A DNA stretch of 64,000 nucleotides. Source: Nageia nagi. Its lineage: Eukaryota > Pinophyta. The stretch covers positions 214,148,001 through 214,212,000 of the forward strand of contig JBITNC010000001.1 of assembly GCA_050084985.1 (NCBI GenBank). Direction: 5' to 3'. A program made the position numbers and the translations under genes. Below, piece by piece: positions 10,410-23,769 of this stretch. Every line of letters begins with the position of its first letter. Within the stretch, counting starts at the first letter, position 1. Below the pieces are notes generated by a model. It saw nothing but the letters and a program-made list of their open reading frames with translations, was not told where the DNA came from and ran no database searches.

Positions 10410-11560
10410 AAAGGCATAATCCATTTAGATGTATTTGTATTCTTATAAGTTCTATTCATCATGTATTTCAATGGATCTACCTTAGGAATTACATATGTGG
10501 TATGATTTACATGTAATATCTTAGCTTCTTAGTTGTGAAGACAACCATTAAACATAACTTTTGCATGTATATGTACTTAATTTTATAACCAACTAGGCTT
10601 TTATTAAGATAATATATGGCTTGTTCTTTATTATTTTCATTCTTTTATGCAAGCATAGTTCCCAATGTTGATTATGTAACAGACATGTAGAGTAGGAATG
10701 GTTCCCCTTCCTTATATGGGACTAAAACTAGAGGTGATAAAATATAATATTTTATTTTTTCAAATACTTCTTATTATTTATCATCCCAATGAAATGTAAT
10801 CTCCTTTTTTAATAATTTATTAAAAGGTTTACACTTATCATCTAACTATGAAACAAAATGTCTTACAACTTGTAGCTTACCTTGTAGGCTTTGTAATTAT
10901 TTTATATTTTAAGGGGGAAGCATATTCACTATCCCTTATATTTTATTAAGGTTTAATTCAATTTTTCATCTAGAAATAATAAAACCTAATAATTTTTAAG
11001 AGGTGATCCCAAAAAACACATTTCTTGATATTTAGTTGAATACTATGCTCCAGTAATCTATCAAATTTTTTTAGAAGTCCCTTTGGATGATTTTCTTGAA
11101 TTTTAGATTTAGCTAATACTTTATCCATATAATATTCCATAATATTATGCATGTAATCATAAAAAATGTATGTCATTACCCATTTGTAAGTATCTCCCAC
11201 ATTCTTTAGGCCAAAGGGCATTACCTTATAATGAAATATTCCCTAAGGTGTTATGAAAGTTATTTTATGTTGATCCTCTAGTGCTATTCTTATTTGGTTG
11301 TATCTTAAAACAACATCTATAAGAGATAGCATTTTATGTATAGGAGTGGAATAAATCAAATTTTATATGTTTGGTAATGAAAAATTATATTTAGGATAAG
11401 CTTTGTTTAAATCTCTAAAATCCTTACATAAATGTATCTTTCTATTAGACTTTTTAACTGGTACCATGCTAGAGATCCAATCAGAATAATCAATGGGATG
11501 TATAAATTAGCTTCTAAAATTTTTTGAAATTCTTTTTTTACTATTAATGTTATTATAGGA
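10410..11560 (-). pseudogene. pol: T2 reverse transcriptase / RNase H remnant
   Basis: The segment mirrors T1 at 1671-2800 block by block. It keeps MPFGLKNV (about 11200-11222) and the LNIKKCVF thumb block (about 11020-11050). The active site reads YMDK in place of YMDD, so the second Asp is lost. The left edge is cut abruptly by the T1 LTR in the middle of the RNase H part. Many stops and frame changes are present. Confidence 0.8.
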
Positions 11561-13470
11561 TGCTTACATAATTTATATTTAACTAGTTTAGCATCCTATT
11601 TAATACCTAGGCTATGCATCATCAAGCTTAGATCCAATCTTGGCATATTAGTGTATGACCATGCAAATATTTTTTACTTTTCTTTAAGTATAGATATAAA
11701 TTATCATATTTCATATTTAGTTAGTGAATTATCTAGTTGAATAATCTTAATATTGTTAAGATAATCACTTAAATCTACCTCAATGGCTTCTTCAAGTAAC
11801 ATGTAAGATCCCTCTTCCAACTAATTTGGTATTAGAATCCAATTTTTATCATTTAGGTGGTATTCTTCATCTTCACCTAAATTTTGTTCCTATAAGGTTG
11901 TATGTATGGTGACTTATAAGGTTTGTAATATAGTATTTACATATTTAAAATATTTTATTGTAGGTTATTTAGAAATTAGTTATAGTTTGCAATATCCTCA
12001 TCTACCATGAAGTATAATTAAGAGCTACTTGAGCTTACTGGGCTTAATAGTTCAAACTCATCACTTCTAGACTAGTCAAAAGATATTTTTCTAGATCCTC
12101 ATTAGATATTTCTTCAATCATATATTACTTGACACAATATTAGGAAATAATATTTCTAAATATAATATTTCATGTTCTAGATTATCTTGATTTAGTATCT
12201 CTTTAGAATTTTTACATGATTTTTCATATTCTAGTTTTTCTGGTTCTAGTTCAATTATTTTACAACTAGACTATTTCTTATTTTTACCTTTGTATCCCAA
12301 TCCTATTTTATTAGTTGGTAATTGGTAATAAATATAAATTTTATATCTATGTCATTATTCATATCAACCTAAACCTTATCCCTTCAATTAAATCCTACTA
12401 AAATATCTTTGGATGAACAATCTCACATAAGGTTATAAATATTTTAATGAATTACAAATAATATCTTCATGTGGTTTAGGTAAATAAATAAGAGATGATT
12501 CTATAGGACCTATATAAAAAAAGAGAGTTTGATTAGAAAATTTTTCTAATGGCACCAATTTCCCTAGTACATTGGGAGATTTGTTTGATTTTCCCATTTC
12601 TTGAGCAAAAGGAATTCTAAAAATAACATCATCAGTTTCAAATTCTCCTATACCATAATCTAGTGGTTTTATTATTCCTAGATAGATTTTTGATGAGTTA
12701 TAATCTTTTGAAAAATCATCACTTTTTAAGGATGCATCCATAAAAGATAGGATTTTTGATGAGGAATCTTTTCTTAATTCATCTAATTTACATGCTTTTT
12801 CCTCTAAAGTATGCTTTTCTTATGATGTGAGTTCTATATTTAATTATGAATCATCCTTAATATTTTGTTGAGTTTTGAATGATTCTTGATTGATAGCATA
12901 TTTTTATTTTAAATAAATCAAATAATAATTATTATTATCCACCCTAATAATCGATGTTCTTTCTATTGGTATTAGTATTGCAAAATAATGAGTAGATGGT
13001 AAAGCTACTTCTTTTGATAAATGGACACTATTATAGTGTGAATATGGGTTTTTCATATATATGTACATAATTTACTACATATTTATTAATATAATTTAAA
13101 CAATTATGATATTTTTTATTATACACATCAAATATACCTAATCTAAGGCCTCCCAAAAAGGATGTTATATTATGTGATATCTCCTTCGATTACTTGTAAT
13201 ATTGTTTACACTATGTTAGACCCTATAGTAATCAATAATGAAATTGATCCCATTTTTGAACATAACACATCATTGAATGCATTCAATTGTATGGTTGGTG
13301 CAAAAATATGTAAGAATTGAAGATTTAGATTCTTTTTCTAGTCCTTGAAATAATGTTTATCATTAAACCTTTATTAATTGATATTCTCTTAAAAACTTTC
13401 CCATCTACCTTAGTTATAATATGCAAAGGTGGATTTTAACCATGTACTTCATTTGAATATTTAACTTTAT
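11561..13470 (-). pseudogene. pol: T2 protease and linker remnant
   Basis: The order matches T1. A protease second-lobe remnant near 13140-13175 can still be read as YNILFGRP followed by a stop where T1 has YNVLLGHPW. An open piece at 12433-12741 corresponds to the T1 segment just after the protease (shared LGIIKPLDYGIGE-like and SPNVLGKLVPLE-like blocks). The remaining linker is heavily mutated. No intact active-site Asp-x-Gly can be shown. Confidence 0.68.
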
Positions 13471-14330
13471 GATAATAGAAAATAATAGTAGGTTTTTGAC
13501 TTATTTTGATATTTCCTACAAAATACATAAAGCTTTTAGGATTATTTATATCTAATTCAATTATCTATAATAATTGATTCATTACATCTCTATGGTTCTT
13601 AGATTATTGTGATAACTCAAATGGAGATATTTTCACTTGTAAAGTTTTGAATTATTGATGTAGAGCTCCTTTCATTGAGACCTTGAGAGTTTGGGGTCTA
13701 GATATGTTGGGTTGCATAACAACCTCATTTGGTTGATTATTAGGAATAACATTTTATTTTCCTTATATCTTATAAGCTCTTGTAGTAATATTTATCATTC
13801 CTATGAATGTCAAGTTGTCATAACTCTATGATTCTCATGTAGATGTAATGAAATATTATTAGCTTGATGTTAAGAAAGAAGTTTTGATAAATTCTCTAAT
13901 TTTGATGATTATCAACTTCCAATTTTCCTTGAATCAATTAGATTTTGAATATTATGTTGTAAGGTGTTGCATCTATTTGTATCATGACCCTTATGATTAT
14001 GGTAATGATAAAATTCATTTTCATTATACCATCTACTATGTTTAAATTCAAGACATTTGGGTCTTACCTGTAGTAAACTAATTACTTAATGATCACTAAG
14101 TTTTCTCAAAATATCATAAAGATATTATGACAAAGGCATGAACTTTATTTTTAGTTTAGACTTTTTTTCATCATTTTAGGGAGGATTTGATTCCAATTAT
14201 TTAGTAATATAAACTTTATTATTTGGTGATAATTAACCTTTTTTTTATTTGATTTTTATTCTTAACATAAGGTTCTTGTTTCTTACCTTTTATCTCTCCA
14301 TATTGAATCTTCAACTAAATATTTTTACCA
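13471..14330 (-). pseudogene. gag: T2 gag C-terminal part with broken zinc knuckle
   Basis: A knuckle remnant at 13969-14010 aligns with the T1 motif, but the first Cys is Tyr (FYHYHNHKGHDTNRC-like reading), so only the His, His and last Cys positions remain. LQHNIQNLI follows, as in T1. Around it the Lys-rich stretch and the lead-in to the protease can be followed with frame changes. Confidence 0.75.
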
Positions 14331-14930
14331 ACTCTTCTTAAAGTAAAGTATAAGGTATGCTTGTTAATATTAACCTCCATATTGATATAAAAGTATCTTT
14401 GAATGTATTATGTTGTTGACTCAATAAGGTACTAGCAATAAGCCTTAAACAACTTTGACTAAATATTTTGACTAGCTCTTCTTAAGGTAGAGTATAAGAC
14501 ATACTTGTCAATATTACCTTATATCTCAAGATAAAATTAGTAATCAATACATTTAAGAATTATTTTAGTATTATAAGATTAGTAATGGAGGTTTTACATT
14601 TAATATTGATTCTAAAATGTCCTTAGAATAAATTTTCCAATTGAGAATATGAACAAATGCTATATTTTATTAAGTTATTGTACCAATTCATTGCTTTTTC
14701 AATAAGTATCATTGGAAATATACATAACATTAATGCATAATCATTAGAAATAACATAACTTGAATACTTAAATCATATAATATGTTCTTTAGGATCTTCC
14801 TTTCCCTTAAATGGTTCAATTTTTGTAATCTCAAATATAAAATGAATCTCCTTTTTGGGAACAATTGGATGAATAGGTTTATTGCAAATTATTTCATATG
14901 ATACCTTTTGTTTACTTTATAATTATGACT
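14331..14930 (-). pseudogene. gag: T2 gag capsid-like remnant
   Basis: This segment aligns with T1 5735-6330. Blocks equivalent to the ASQVLDWYNSLP and FKGREDPKEY regions can be recognised in the translation, with stops between them. A duplication is visible: sequence around 14330-14400 (the LTSMP..EELV region of T1) recurs at about 14450-14520. Confidence 0.65.
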
Positions 14931-16150
14931 CTTTTTCAATTTCTATCAACCTTTTATGAATATCATCCTTTTCTTCTAGTTGATTTTGATACATAGGATA
15001 TTTGCCATTTATATGATGTATTATTTATTCATACCTTAGGAATGATTCATATATTTGTTCAGAAGGTGTCTAGGCATCATAGTAAGCTCTATCATATGGT
15101 GGAGAATGTGGTACAGGTTGGTGCAAGGGTAGTTGACATAATTGTTATTGAGCTACTGGTGGTCTAGGAGGATAGTGTAATTATCTCTTATCTCTAAGTG
15201 GAGGTAAGTGATACCTTTGAAGCTCATTTTATCAATTTCTAAGTGGAGCTTCTTTTCTCTTAGCTAGATTAAGATCTTGATATTTATATACATCATAACC
15301 CTATGGTGATATAGATCATACCCTAAGTTATCATTTTCTATCTCTACCCATCATTTGACTATGTCCTTATAAGATTTAGATATTTTACTTATTAGGTTGC
15401 ATTATCAATGACACTAGTTATGCTTGTAATCATTATTGTTGGTTAAATCCCATGGGTTTCATTTGTTGTTGTACACCTTGATTATATATAAAAATTTATT
15501 TTTGTTGTTGTTGTTGTATATTATTTTAGGTTATATTCTCTTTTCTATGTGAATAAGGAGGTATTCCTTGCAATCTAAACCTTGTGAGGTCATGATTATA
15601 TCCTACTTCACACCCTTGTATAGGTGTTCTATGAATTAAAAAAAGAGTTGATGTATTTGATTTTAAAATGTAACAAGGATTATTATAAACTCTAGAATTA
15701 TATCTTTATTTTGGTATAGAAGTAGTTGTATGCATGGATATTTGATCATAGAATTCTTCTATCTTCTTAGATAGTGTAGAAGGATTATAATCATCTCTTC
15801 TTAGATACGATTGAACTAAACATCCATATGGTAAATAACATATGACATGATCACACTTAGGTATAAAAATACCTCTTTAAATAATGGTATTTGGTAAATG
15901 TATTTGTGATGATGGTATATTTCTTACTTCAATTTCTTCCAAACCATTGAATGGTTGTGTATCTTCCACTAAATATTCTAGATCAAAAGGAAGAATGTGG
16001 GAATGATAAGAATGAGGGATTCTTAATTATGTTAGACATTTTTTAACTACATACAAATCATGATAAATAGGGTTTAGGTAATCTTGATTTATTTATCAAA
16101 GAGTTTCTCTTCTTGAAATATTCCTACTAGACCTATGACTCTCATTCTTC
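14931..16150 (-). pseudogene. gag: T2 gag N-terminal extension, Gln-rich
   Basis: The start of the extension can be matched to T1 through a DLEYLVED block (15967-15986) equivalent to DLIEYLVRR in T1. Between there and the capsid domain the sequence does not resemble the T1 coiled coil: it has Pro-, Arg- and Tyr-rich parts and a CAA run at about 15500-15520 that would give a short poly-Gln tract. Stops are frequent. I infer that this part of gag evolves fast or was exchanged between relatives. Confidence 0.55.
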
Positions 16151-17935
16151 TAAATAGTTTTCATCGTATGGCTCTTGCTCTTGAGGAGATCTTTAAGAAT
16201 GAGTGTTAACAATATTATTTTTATTTTTTTTTTATTTTTGTATTTTTTTATTTTTTTTTCTTTTTTACCAAACTATAAAAATAAAGAAAACATCTAATAT
16301 AACAATTTTATATTTTATCTTTTCAAATTATATTTATGAAAAAATAATTAAATGCATAAACAACCTAATGAATACTTACCTTTTTGGTGTGATTACCTTT
16401 TTTTTAAAAAAAATTTCACATATTAAATTAATCCTCTTAATAATATTAGTATGAATTATACATTTTAATCTTTTTAATTTTTATAAAGTATTTTATCTAG
16501 TCAAGTGTTTGAGCAAGGTAGGCTAGTAATCCTATTATGCTATATAAGGTTAAGTAATGGTTTGGTAGATAAAATGGTCCTCTTAGTGTAATGGGGTTAA
16601 AAAAATGCTATAAAGAACTATGTTGATGATGAAATCTAAGTATATCCCTCTTTTTTATAATCATTTGATATAAAGTAATAACTTCTAGCCTATGAACTCG
16701 GTATTTATCTCTAGCTTTTGGCTCTAAGGCTTTTAATATTTTATCAATGGAAAAACAAAAAAATAAGATTTAATGGTTGGTAATGACCTCCAAATCATTT
16801 ATTTTTATTTTAATAGGTCTCATGATCATGCATTTAACCAAAGTAAAGTACTTATGGATGCAAATTCTAACCCTTTCAATCATACATATCCATTAATTAA
16901 ACCTTTTTAATGTGATTCAAATAGTATTTTAATTAGTGTGTAAGTTGATCTAAATAATCCAAGAGATTCATTACCTTTTAATGAGGTTCATTAACCAAAG
17001 GGAATTTTTAGATTTGGTTTATTACCTCTTCTTATAAGTTAGAATCTCCTTTGACCATCTTTTAGCATGGTAAGGGAACATAAGTAAGAAGCCATTAGTA
17101 TAGGTAAATTTCTTTTAATGTAGGATCATTTTCTCTCATTATGAGTCATAATTCTTCAATCACCTCTTTGGCATGGTAATATAGACAAGTAAGAGTATTA
17201 ATGTGTAAAAAGTGACCACCAAATTCTTTAACTAATTTAATGTATCCTAATCTACCTTAAACCTGATTAATTCATCTTAAGTTCATTCCAAATTTAATGA
17301 TGATTAATTACCCCTTTCACATATGGAAGTAACTTAGTGTAAATTTATTTACCAAATTAATGTGATAAAATGAAAAAAACAAAATTTCATTGACTATTTT
17401 TCTATCAAATCCATTTTGGTCATGTCAAATTGCTTTTCAATTGAAAGGGAGAGCATAAGTGGAAAAAATATAAAAGTATTAAATGAATTGGATTATTTAT
17501 TTGTATGATCCCTTCCCAAAAAATAAGTAAATAAACTTTTACAACTATAAACAAATAAACATATCAAACATAATGCATTTTATTATTTATATTAAATACC
17601 CTCCCCTACATGCACTTTGAGAATGAGGATCACAAATAAGGTATTCATTTTGATTCCCAACTTTAGTTCCTTAGTGTTGCTTATGATGTTGATAAGAATA
17701 ATTTTTTTTTACCTTTATTATAAATCATTAGTATTTTAACCCAATCATTGGTATCCTAGTCCAATCATTGACATTTGATACCCAATCATTAGCAATTTTG
17801 CAATTCAAGCCTAAAAAAATACAAAATAAATAAAATAAAATTAGCTTAACTACCACAAGATAAAAACCATAATATAAATATAAAAATGCCAAAAATACCT
17901 TACCTTTTAACACTAATGTTGTTTGCATGCAAGGG
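16151..17935 (-). other. T2 untranslated leader
   Basis: Noncoding, homologous to the T1 leader. Landmarks shared with T1 include the CTAGTCAAGTGTTTGAGCA block (16497), a TGGTTGGTAATGACCTCCAA block (16773), a GGGAGAGCATAAGT block (about 17448) and the TCATTGGTATC-type minisatellite at 17725-17797. Confidence 0.7.
16212..16268. repeat. T-rich tract
   Basis: Nearly pure T with scattered A and C on the plus strand (A-rich on the sense strand of T2), upstream of gag. A shorter version occurs at about 7700-7720 in T1. Confidence 0.8.
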
Positions 17936-17950
17936 GCCCTCTTAACACTA
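17936..17950 (-). promoter_or_regulatory. T2 primer-binding site remnant
   Basis: Aligns with the T1 candidate (shared GGGCCCTC and ..CACTA/..CACCA ends) but is shorter. It is three bases from the LTR start, as in T1. Confidence 0.45.
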
Positions 17951-17953
17951 AAA

Positions 17954-18367
17954 TGTCACACTAAAATAATAACCATCTTAGTAAAAAATATAAGATATGT
18001 TATAACCAATATTTTCTTTATTACTTATGAATAGACCTCAATAATATAATCATGAATCTCTTTCTATTTGTTTCCTTGTAAAAGGGATTTTTATAAAATG
18101 ATATTTTAGCCTTTATGGCTATTTATAGAGTCATTGGAGACCATCTTTAGTTGTTTAGCAATTAGCCCTAGTTGCTAGCATCCAATGATAGTCATTGGCA
18201 TTTCTAAAACAATGTCTACAAGATTCAAAAATTATCTTTTGAAACCTATAAAAGGTTTGGATTTCTCTTTTATTTTTTCTTTGCACAAATGTTAATAATT
18301 AGCTCTATTTCTCTACATGTATGGAACTTGCACCCATGTAAATAGAAAAGATATCAAACATACCTAT
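17954..18367 (-). repeat. T2 5' LTR, left half
   Basis: Starts TGTCAC next to the primer site and aligns with the first part of the T1 LTR (for example the TTTCCTTGTAAAAGGGATTTTTA block). It stops at 18367, where the T3 LTR begins, and resumes at 26623. The halves add up to 927 bp, close to the 848 bp of the T1 LTR. Confidence 0.75.
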
Positions 18368-19102
18368 TATAGATATAAAAATATGTAAATAATAGATAAA
18401 TACATAAATAAATATAAATGTGATCTATGAATACAATGAATAATAGCTCTAAATCATATTACAAATAATATACATGAAATATATAAAAACCTAATATAGA
18501 ATGGGGCTTGCAGCCAATATGTATACAATCCTTAAGAGTAGATAATAATGAACATTTAGAAGATCATGACTGGATTTTAAATAATCTCACAACAAATATT
18601 CACTAGAGTGATATGAATAGTCACTCTTTGAATTCTAGACCTCCTAATTTAGAAGGCACACATCATTGGCACTTTATGAATTACATTCCATTAGCATTGA
18701 AGGAAAGGCCATTTCATGTTGTGCATAAGAGAGAGATTACAAAGCTCAAAGAGTTGACAAGTTCTCAAATATAGGTAACATCAAGAGATACCATTGGTAT
18801 AATGTTTAGGACATCCATCTATCAAAAAGTTTTGAAAGGGATGTCAACCTTCACCTCTAGTATTTATAACCTACAAGGAAATACAAAGGGGTGAAATTCA
18901 ACACATAGCAATAATAATAATCATTTGAATATTTAAGATAACTTAAAATATAAACCATGGTATATGATACTACATTAGACCTAGCACATGGTATTGCAAT
19001 TTAATAGTAATTTATCTTGATTTATGTATTATTTTTATTTAATAATTTAATGCACTAATATGATTTATTAAATAAATACTAAATTATTTTTATGTGTTTA
19101 CA
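18368..19102 (-). repeat. T3 3' LTR
   Basis: Aligns with 25893-26622 along its whole length, for example AATAATAGCTCTA, TGGGGCTTG and CACTAGAGTGATAT blocks. In a stretch of about 145 bp I count roughly 27 differences (near 18 percent). A TATA box (TATTTATA on plus) lies at 18861-18868. Confidence 0.88.
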
Positions 19103-19116
19103 TTTTTCCCCTCTTT
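19103..19116 (-). promoter_or_regulatory. T3 polypurine tract
   Basis: Minus strand reads AAAGAGGGGAAAAA immediately before the 3' LTR, the place and composition expected for the plus-strand primer of reverse transcription. Confidence 0.8.
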
Positions 19117-21139
19117 GGATATGTAATGAAAAATATTAAAATTGCATAATCCAAAGAAGTCTAGAGAAGAGAAAAATATTTTCAATAGTAAAGTAGACTT
19201 TCCTATTTTGATTGATATATTCAGTATGGTATGTTGCTTTTACCCTTTTGGTCTTGGTTTCCCCTAGCTCTTGTTGTGTCAGGTGATCAAGCCAAAATAT
19301 GAGTCCCTCTATGAGGTGAGTGATTGATGTCAATCCTACTAACCTAGATAATACATATAAAAAAAACAACATATATACCCATAGACCACATCCATATAAG
19401 AATAAATAATATAAATAGCAAGGATAAAATAAATATAATATGCAATATATGACTATGATTGATGTGACAAATATTGACATATAAATAATGATAAATAGAC
19501 TACTACGATAGATAAATCATAGTCCATAAATATCCATTTAATGACTCATGATGGTGATGTCCTATATCAATATCATATTTTCTCATGGGAATACCATGGA
19601 TTTAAAATAATATTAGTATTTCAAAAAAGTAGTATATTTAGTTTCCATTCATTATAACATCTCAATTCGCATGCATATTCAATGTAAGTCCACCTCATAA
19701 CCACTGTGGGGTGCCTAGAATTGAATGATATTATTTTCAAATATTTTGATCCTTAGCTTTAAAGCAACTCATATGCATGAAGAAACCATTTGAATGGGAA
19801 AATATTCAACAAAATGATAATATGCCCCAATATGAAAGGATTTATAGTAGTTTGCATGCCATAGGTGATGTGGGTTTTTTGATTTGAAGTGTAGATATTT
19901 GAAAAATATTCAATTAAAAACCATGTATAGCACCTTATTTTCATTCATGAAGAGAAGAATAATTCAATTGATCATATGAGTTTTAGAGAAATTATTTGAT
20001 AGTAATATTTTTTCACATTTATAATTTGCATTTGTAAGCTATGTAACATTCCAATAACCATTGCTATAAATTAGAGGCAATATGAAAACTTTACAATTAT
20101 TTAATATATCACACAATTTTACAATTTGTAAACCACTAGTGGCATAGACAATAATACAACTTTTTCCAAAATTAGGGGTATTTTTTATTAACATTGAAAC
20201 AAAGATTTTCAATTAACAATGGAGTGCATTTAGTAGATAAAATTTGAAGATGGAAATTTGAAGTGCAATATAAATATAATAACATTTTGCCAATAAAAAT
20301 AATCATGTATATCAACTTTATAAGTGCACTTATCATTCAATAATATGTATGTCAATACAAATTAAGATAACACATTTAAAATATTCTTTAATTTAGCCAA
20401 ATCCATGTCATTGGTGCCCTATATTGAAATGCATATATAAACTATTATAAGCCATTAAATGCACACATAAATCAAGGAAATGGATGCCATTGGCATCATG
20501 AAAATAGTATAAAATATTTTTGAAAAAGAAATGTTAATCATTTAAAATAATTTTATGCATCATGAACATACAACATAATGATTTATGGTATCTATATGAG
20601 AAAATGATGAATCCATATGGTTTCAATACAATTGAGAAATTATATAATAAAATTATAGTTGAAAAATATCATTTTGACTTTTTACTTTGGCTTACCTAGC
20701 ACTCTAACTTCCAACCTACTTGGCAAAGCCTTGCTTACACATGGACTCATCTTCTAGCTACATGTGATCAAGTTCAAGGTTGATTGACTTGGATTTGAAG
20801 TCATTTATCTTGTTGGACATTATTTTTCCATATTCATTTCCATATACACTTGCCTTTCACTATTTTATATATTATTTTGGTCTTCTATATGGAAGATGAG
20901 GTATGGAGGGCACTTGGATGCCCTATTACTAGTTAAATAGGCCACATAGCAAAGTTTATATATTCTTTTCCATATGAATTTGTAGTAAGTATTCTTGTTT
21001 TATATATTTCTTTGAAAATTCATGTTTTTATATTATTTAATTTTGATAATTGAATATTTTTTAAGGGAAAAGCTATTTACCATTTTATTTTTCTTTTATT
21101 ACCTTGTAGGAATGCAAGGTTCTCATTTAGGGAGGACCA
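19117..21139. other. T3 noncoding stretch before the 3' LTR
   Basis: About 2 kb of AT-rich DNA. I see no domain on either strand; short open stretches (for example 19136-19480 minus and 19759-19944 minus) are hydrophobic and without recognisable family. From about 20680 the sequence becomes richer in GC just ahead of the plant-mobile-domain gene and could hold its promoter, but no clear motif stands out. Confidence 0.5.
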
Positions 21140-22891
21140 ATGACCATAGCCACCTTAGATAAGTTTAGGGGTTTTCCTAGAACCAACCACATTGATGATA
21201 TCCTATCTAGATGTAGGCTAGTAGATATAGCCATTATTAAGCACATGCAATAGGATTTGCCACTACTGAAAGCATTGGTGGAGAGATGGGATCCTAATTG
21301 CTACTCATTTCACCTACCCCTAGGTGAAAACATTACACTGCTTAATGTCTACCATATATGGGGGATTACCATTAGGGAAACTCTCATTCATTAGAGAGAG
21401 CTTTTGAAAAATAATTTCTAGGAGTAGGAGGTTCTATGGATGACCAAGGAAGCAGACCACTATTGGAAGCACCTCTCAATGAGGCTAGTAGAGGTATGCT
21501 AGTTTGCCCCAATGAGGTAGCATTTATGGCTATATGTAGATATAATCATATCTACCTACTTATTCCTAGGTAAGAGTAGCTTAACCTTCCAATTATGACT
21601 AGTTTACATGGTGAGGTTAATTTATGAGAGGGGAGCATAATTTATGTGGGGACACCTAATTCTAGCTTATTTATATAAGGACTTGTACAACTTTGTTAGC
21701 ATGGATAAGTTCAATATGATGATCACTCATGCAAGATCACTATAAATATGGGCTTATGAGCACATAGCCATTACATGATTGATTGGACTACAACAAACCA
21801 AGGAGTACCCAGGAGATACTACTTTAGTTTGCTAGACCTCCAAGATTGGAGGATATAAGTATCCCCACTTAGTAGAGGCAAGGAGATGATAGCTCAATAA
21901 ACTACAAGCCATTAACCTTATTTAGGTTTGATACAAGGATTTTTTTGGTATGTGAATGTATATCAACTAGCATGGGTAAATTTGAAGTGTTTCCTTTAGA
22001 CACAAAGGAAGGTAATGGAGACCTACCATTCCCAATATGTAATATGGTAGTTTGGGATCTAGTAGGGGATCCCATGAGTACCCACCTACCAGTAGCAATA
22101 CATAGCTAAGAGAGACTTACCTATGGGAGAATAGGTCATACCATAATAGAGGCTCACATGGGAGGATTTGAGGACACTAGATGAGGTTGCCCATATTTCT
22201 ATGGCACCCAAGGTTACCTCAGTTACACAACATAGTGGATTGGAGTTTGTCTTAGAGACATTAGGATGGACTAGGATGGTGATGAGGATGAGGAGGATCT
22301 TACCAATTAAGGATCATTAGAGGATGATACCAATAAAGTGAGCAATTGCATCCATGATATCCTAGTGCAAGAGGGAGAGGCATTAGGAGTACTACATTTA
22401 GAGAGCATACAAAGTTTTTAAGATTTTTAATTTTAACTCAAATAAGAATGCTTAATTAACCATAAATTTCACTTTATTACAAGAGATGCAAATAGGTAGA
22501 TCACTTATTAGAAGAAAAGGTGACTAGTTTAAGGTCCATGGAGGTCCAAGTGAAGTGACCACACTCTAGGCCACCCTAATTGAGAGGGATTCATGAATTA
22601 CTACTCTAGAGCAATCCATTAAGATGTTATAAGAGAGATTGATGATGCCACCTCCAAACCAATAATGGTATTTTCATACAAGGGTAGATGGATAAGTTGG
22701 AGGTGAAGGAAAATGGTATTACCACTCTCAAGGTCAAGTATGTGAGAGCAAACAACCTTCTCAAAAGCTATGGGGTGATAGTGAGTGGGATCTCATTGGA
22801 TGCATCAAAGATGATAGCTAGTGGTAATAGTTGTAGGCTTAGGGCTAGGATGAGAGATATTACTAGTAGTGGAGGAAGTGCTCCTCTTTAG
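21140..22891 (+). pseudogene. Plant mobile domain (PMD) protein gene, antisense within T3
   Basis: From the ATG at 21140 one frame can be followed for about 800 bp. It has the PMD pattern: an N-terminal helix region, then LLKALVERWDP and SFHLPLGE (about 21255-21330), an LNVYHIWGITI block (about 21335-21375), GHLILAYLYKDLY (about 21640-21690) and IWAYEHIAI (about 21745-21775). These match the LVERW..THTFHLPCGE, WGSAVLAYLYR and LWAWER signatures of PMD proteins. An acidic stretch (DGDEDEED, about 22275-22298) and a charged tail with a final stop at 22889-22891 follow; the tail is back in the starting frame. About 584 codons in all. Several TAG, TAA and TGA codons and frame changes break it. PMD proteins (MAIN/MAIL1 family) act in plant nuclei, and PMD genes are also known inside transposons, including as extra ORFs of Tat elements. 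Confidence 0.8.
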
Positions 22892-23769
22892 TGAGGGCTA
22901 TTATCATAGGATATTCCCTATTTTGTATTCATATTTTGATGTGTATATATATATGATTCATTTTTTACTCAAAAAATGTTATTTGTTTGATTATCTTGTT
23001 ATCTTATTTGCTTTAAGAATGTATTCTAATTTTGAGAATTTTAATTTGGGTTAATAAGTTACCAACAAAATTTTTATTAGGACACTATGCACTTGACAAA
23101 TTTTAAGCTCATACTATTGAAAAAAATATCTCCTCAAATCATAAAGTACTAAATTTAATAATTTCATAATTTATAAAGCAAATCATAGATAATTCATGGT
23201 AAAAACAAATCAACTTAGAATTTAGGTGCCAAAGGTGAAATGGGTACCTAATTAAACCATTATCCATTTTTTCTATTAAATACCTAGAAAAATACTCAAA
23301 TACCAATCCAATGAATGTAAAACACAATAACCATACACTATAAAATAGTCCCCTTACATCACCAATGGCATGAGAAGTCATTAAAAAGTATATGAAATAA
23401 GAAAAAATGAAAGAAGACATCACTATGAGATAGAAAAAGTAATTAACTTGTGTAAGGAAATAATAACAATCCATAATGGCTATATAGATGCATATCCTAG
23501 CTAATATACACTATAGGTGCAAACATACAACTTTGACCAATAAGTTTGTGTACTTAGGGAGGTTTTGCAACCTAGATACATTTAGCAAATGCAAGAACAA
23601 AGAGATGCACCTTTGGTTTCACATTTTATATGTTGTGGGAACTATAGGAATAGTGGTGCATGTTAGTGATAGTGTTGGTTCTTACTCTATTTCCAATCTT
23701 ATTTTGTCTATCATGCTTATATTCATATTATTGGGTGAAATAATAACATAAATCATGGGAAGTACTTAC
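22892..23769. other. Stretch between the PMD gene and gag, no gene recognised
   Basis: This is where pol would be expected in T3. The translations show no protease, RT, RNase H or integrase motif. An 87-codon open stretch on plus (23488-23751) has a hydrophobic C-terminus and no known family; one on minus (23139-23474) is also hydrophobic. I treat both as chance. Confidence 0.5.

Noticed and set aside
17954-19102. One long LTR shared by T2 (as 5' LTR) and T3 (as 3' LTR)
   Set aside because: A primer site lies on its left and a polypurine tract on its right, which first suggested a tandem with a shared LTR. The stretch instead divides at 18367/18368: the left part matches the T1-type LTR and continues at 26623, the right part matches the T3 LTR at 25893. 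Nesting explains everything.
23488-23751. 87-codon plus-strand ORF between PMD gene and gag
   Set aside because: No recognised family, low-complexity hydrophobic end, no neighbour logic; likely chance in AT-rich DNA.
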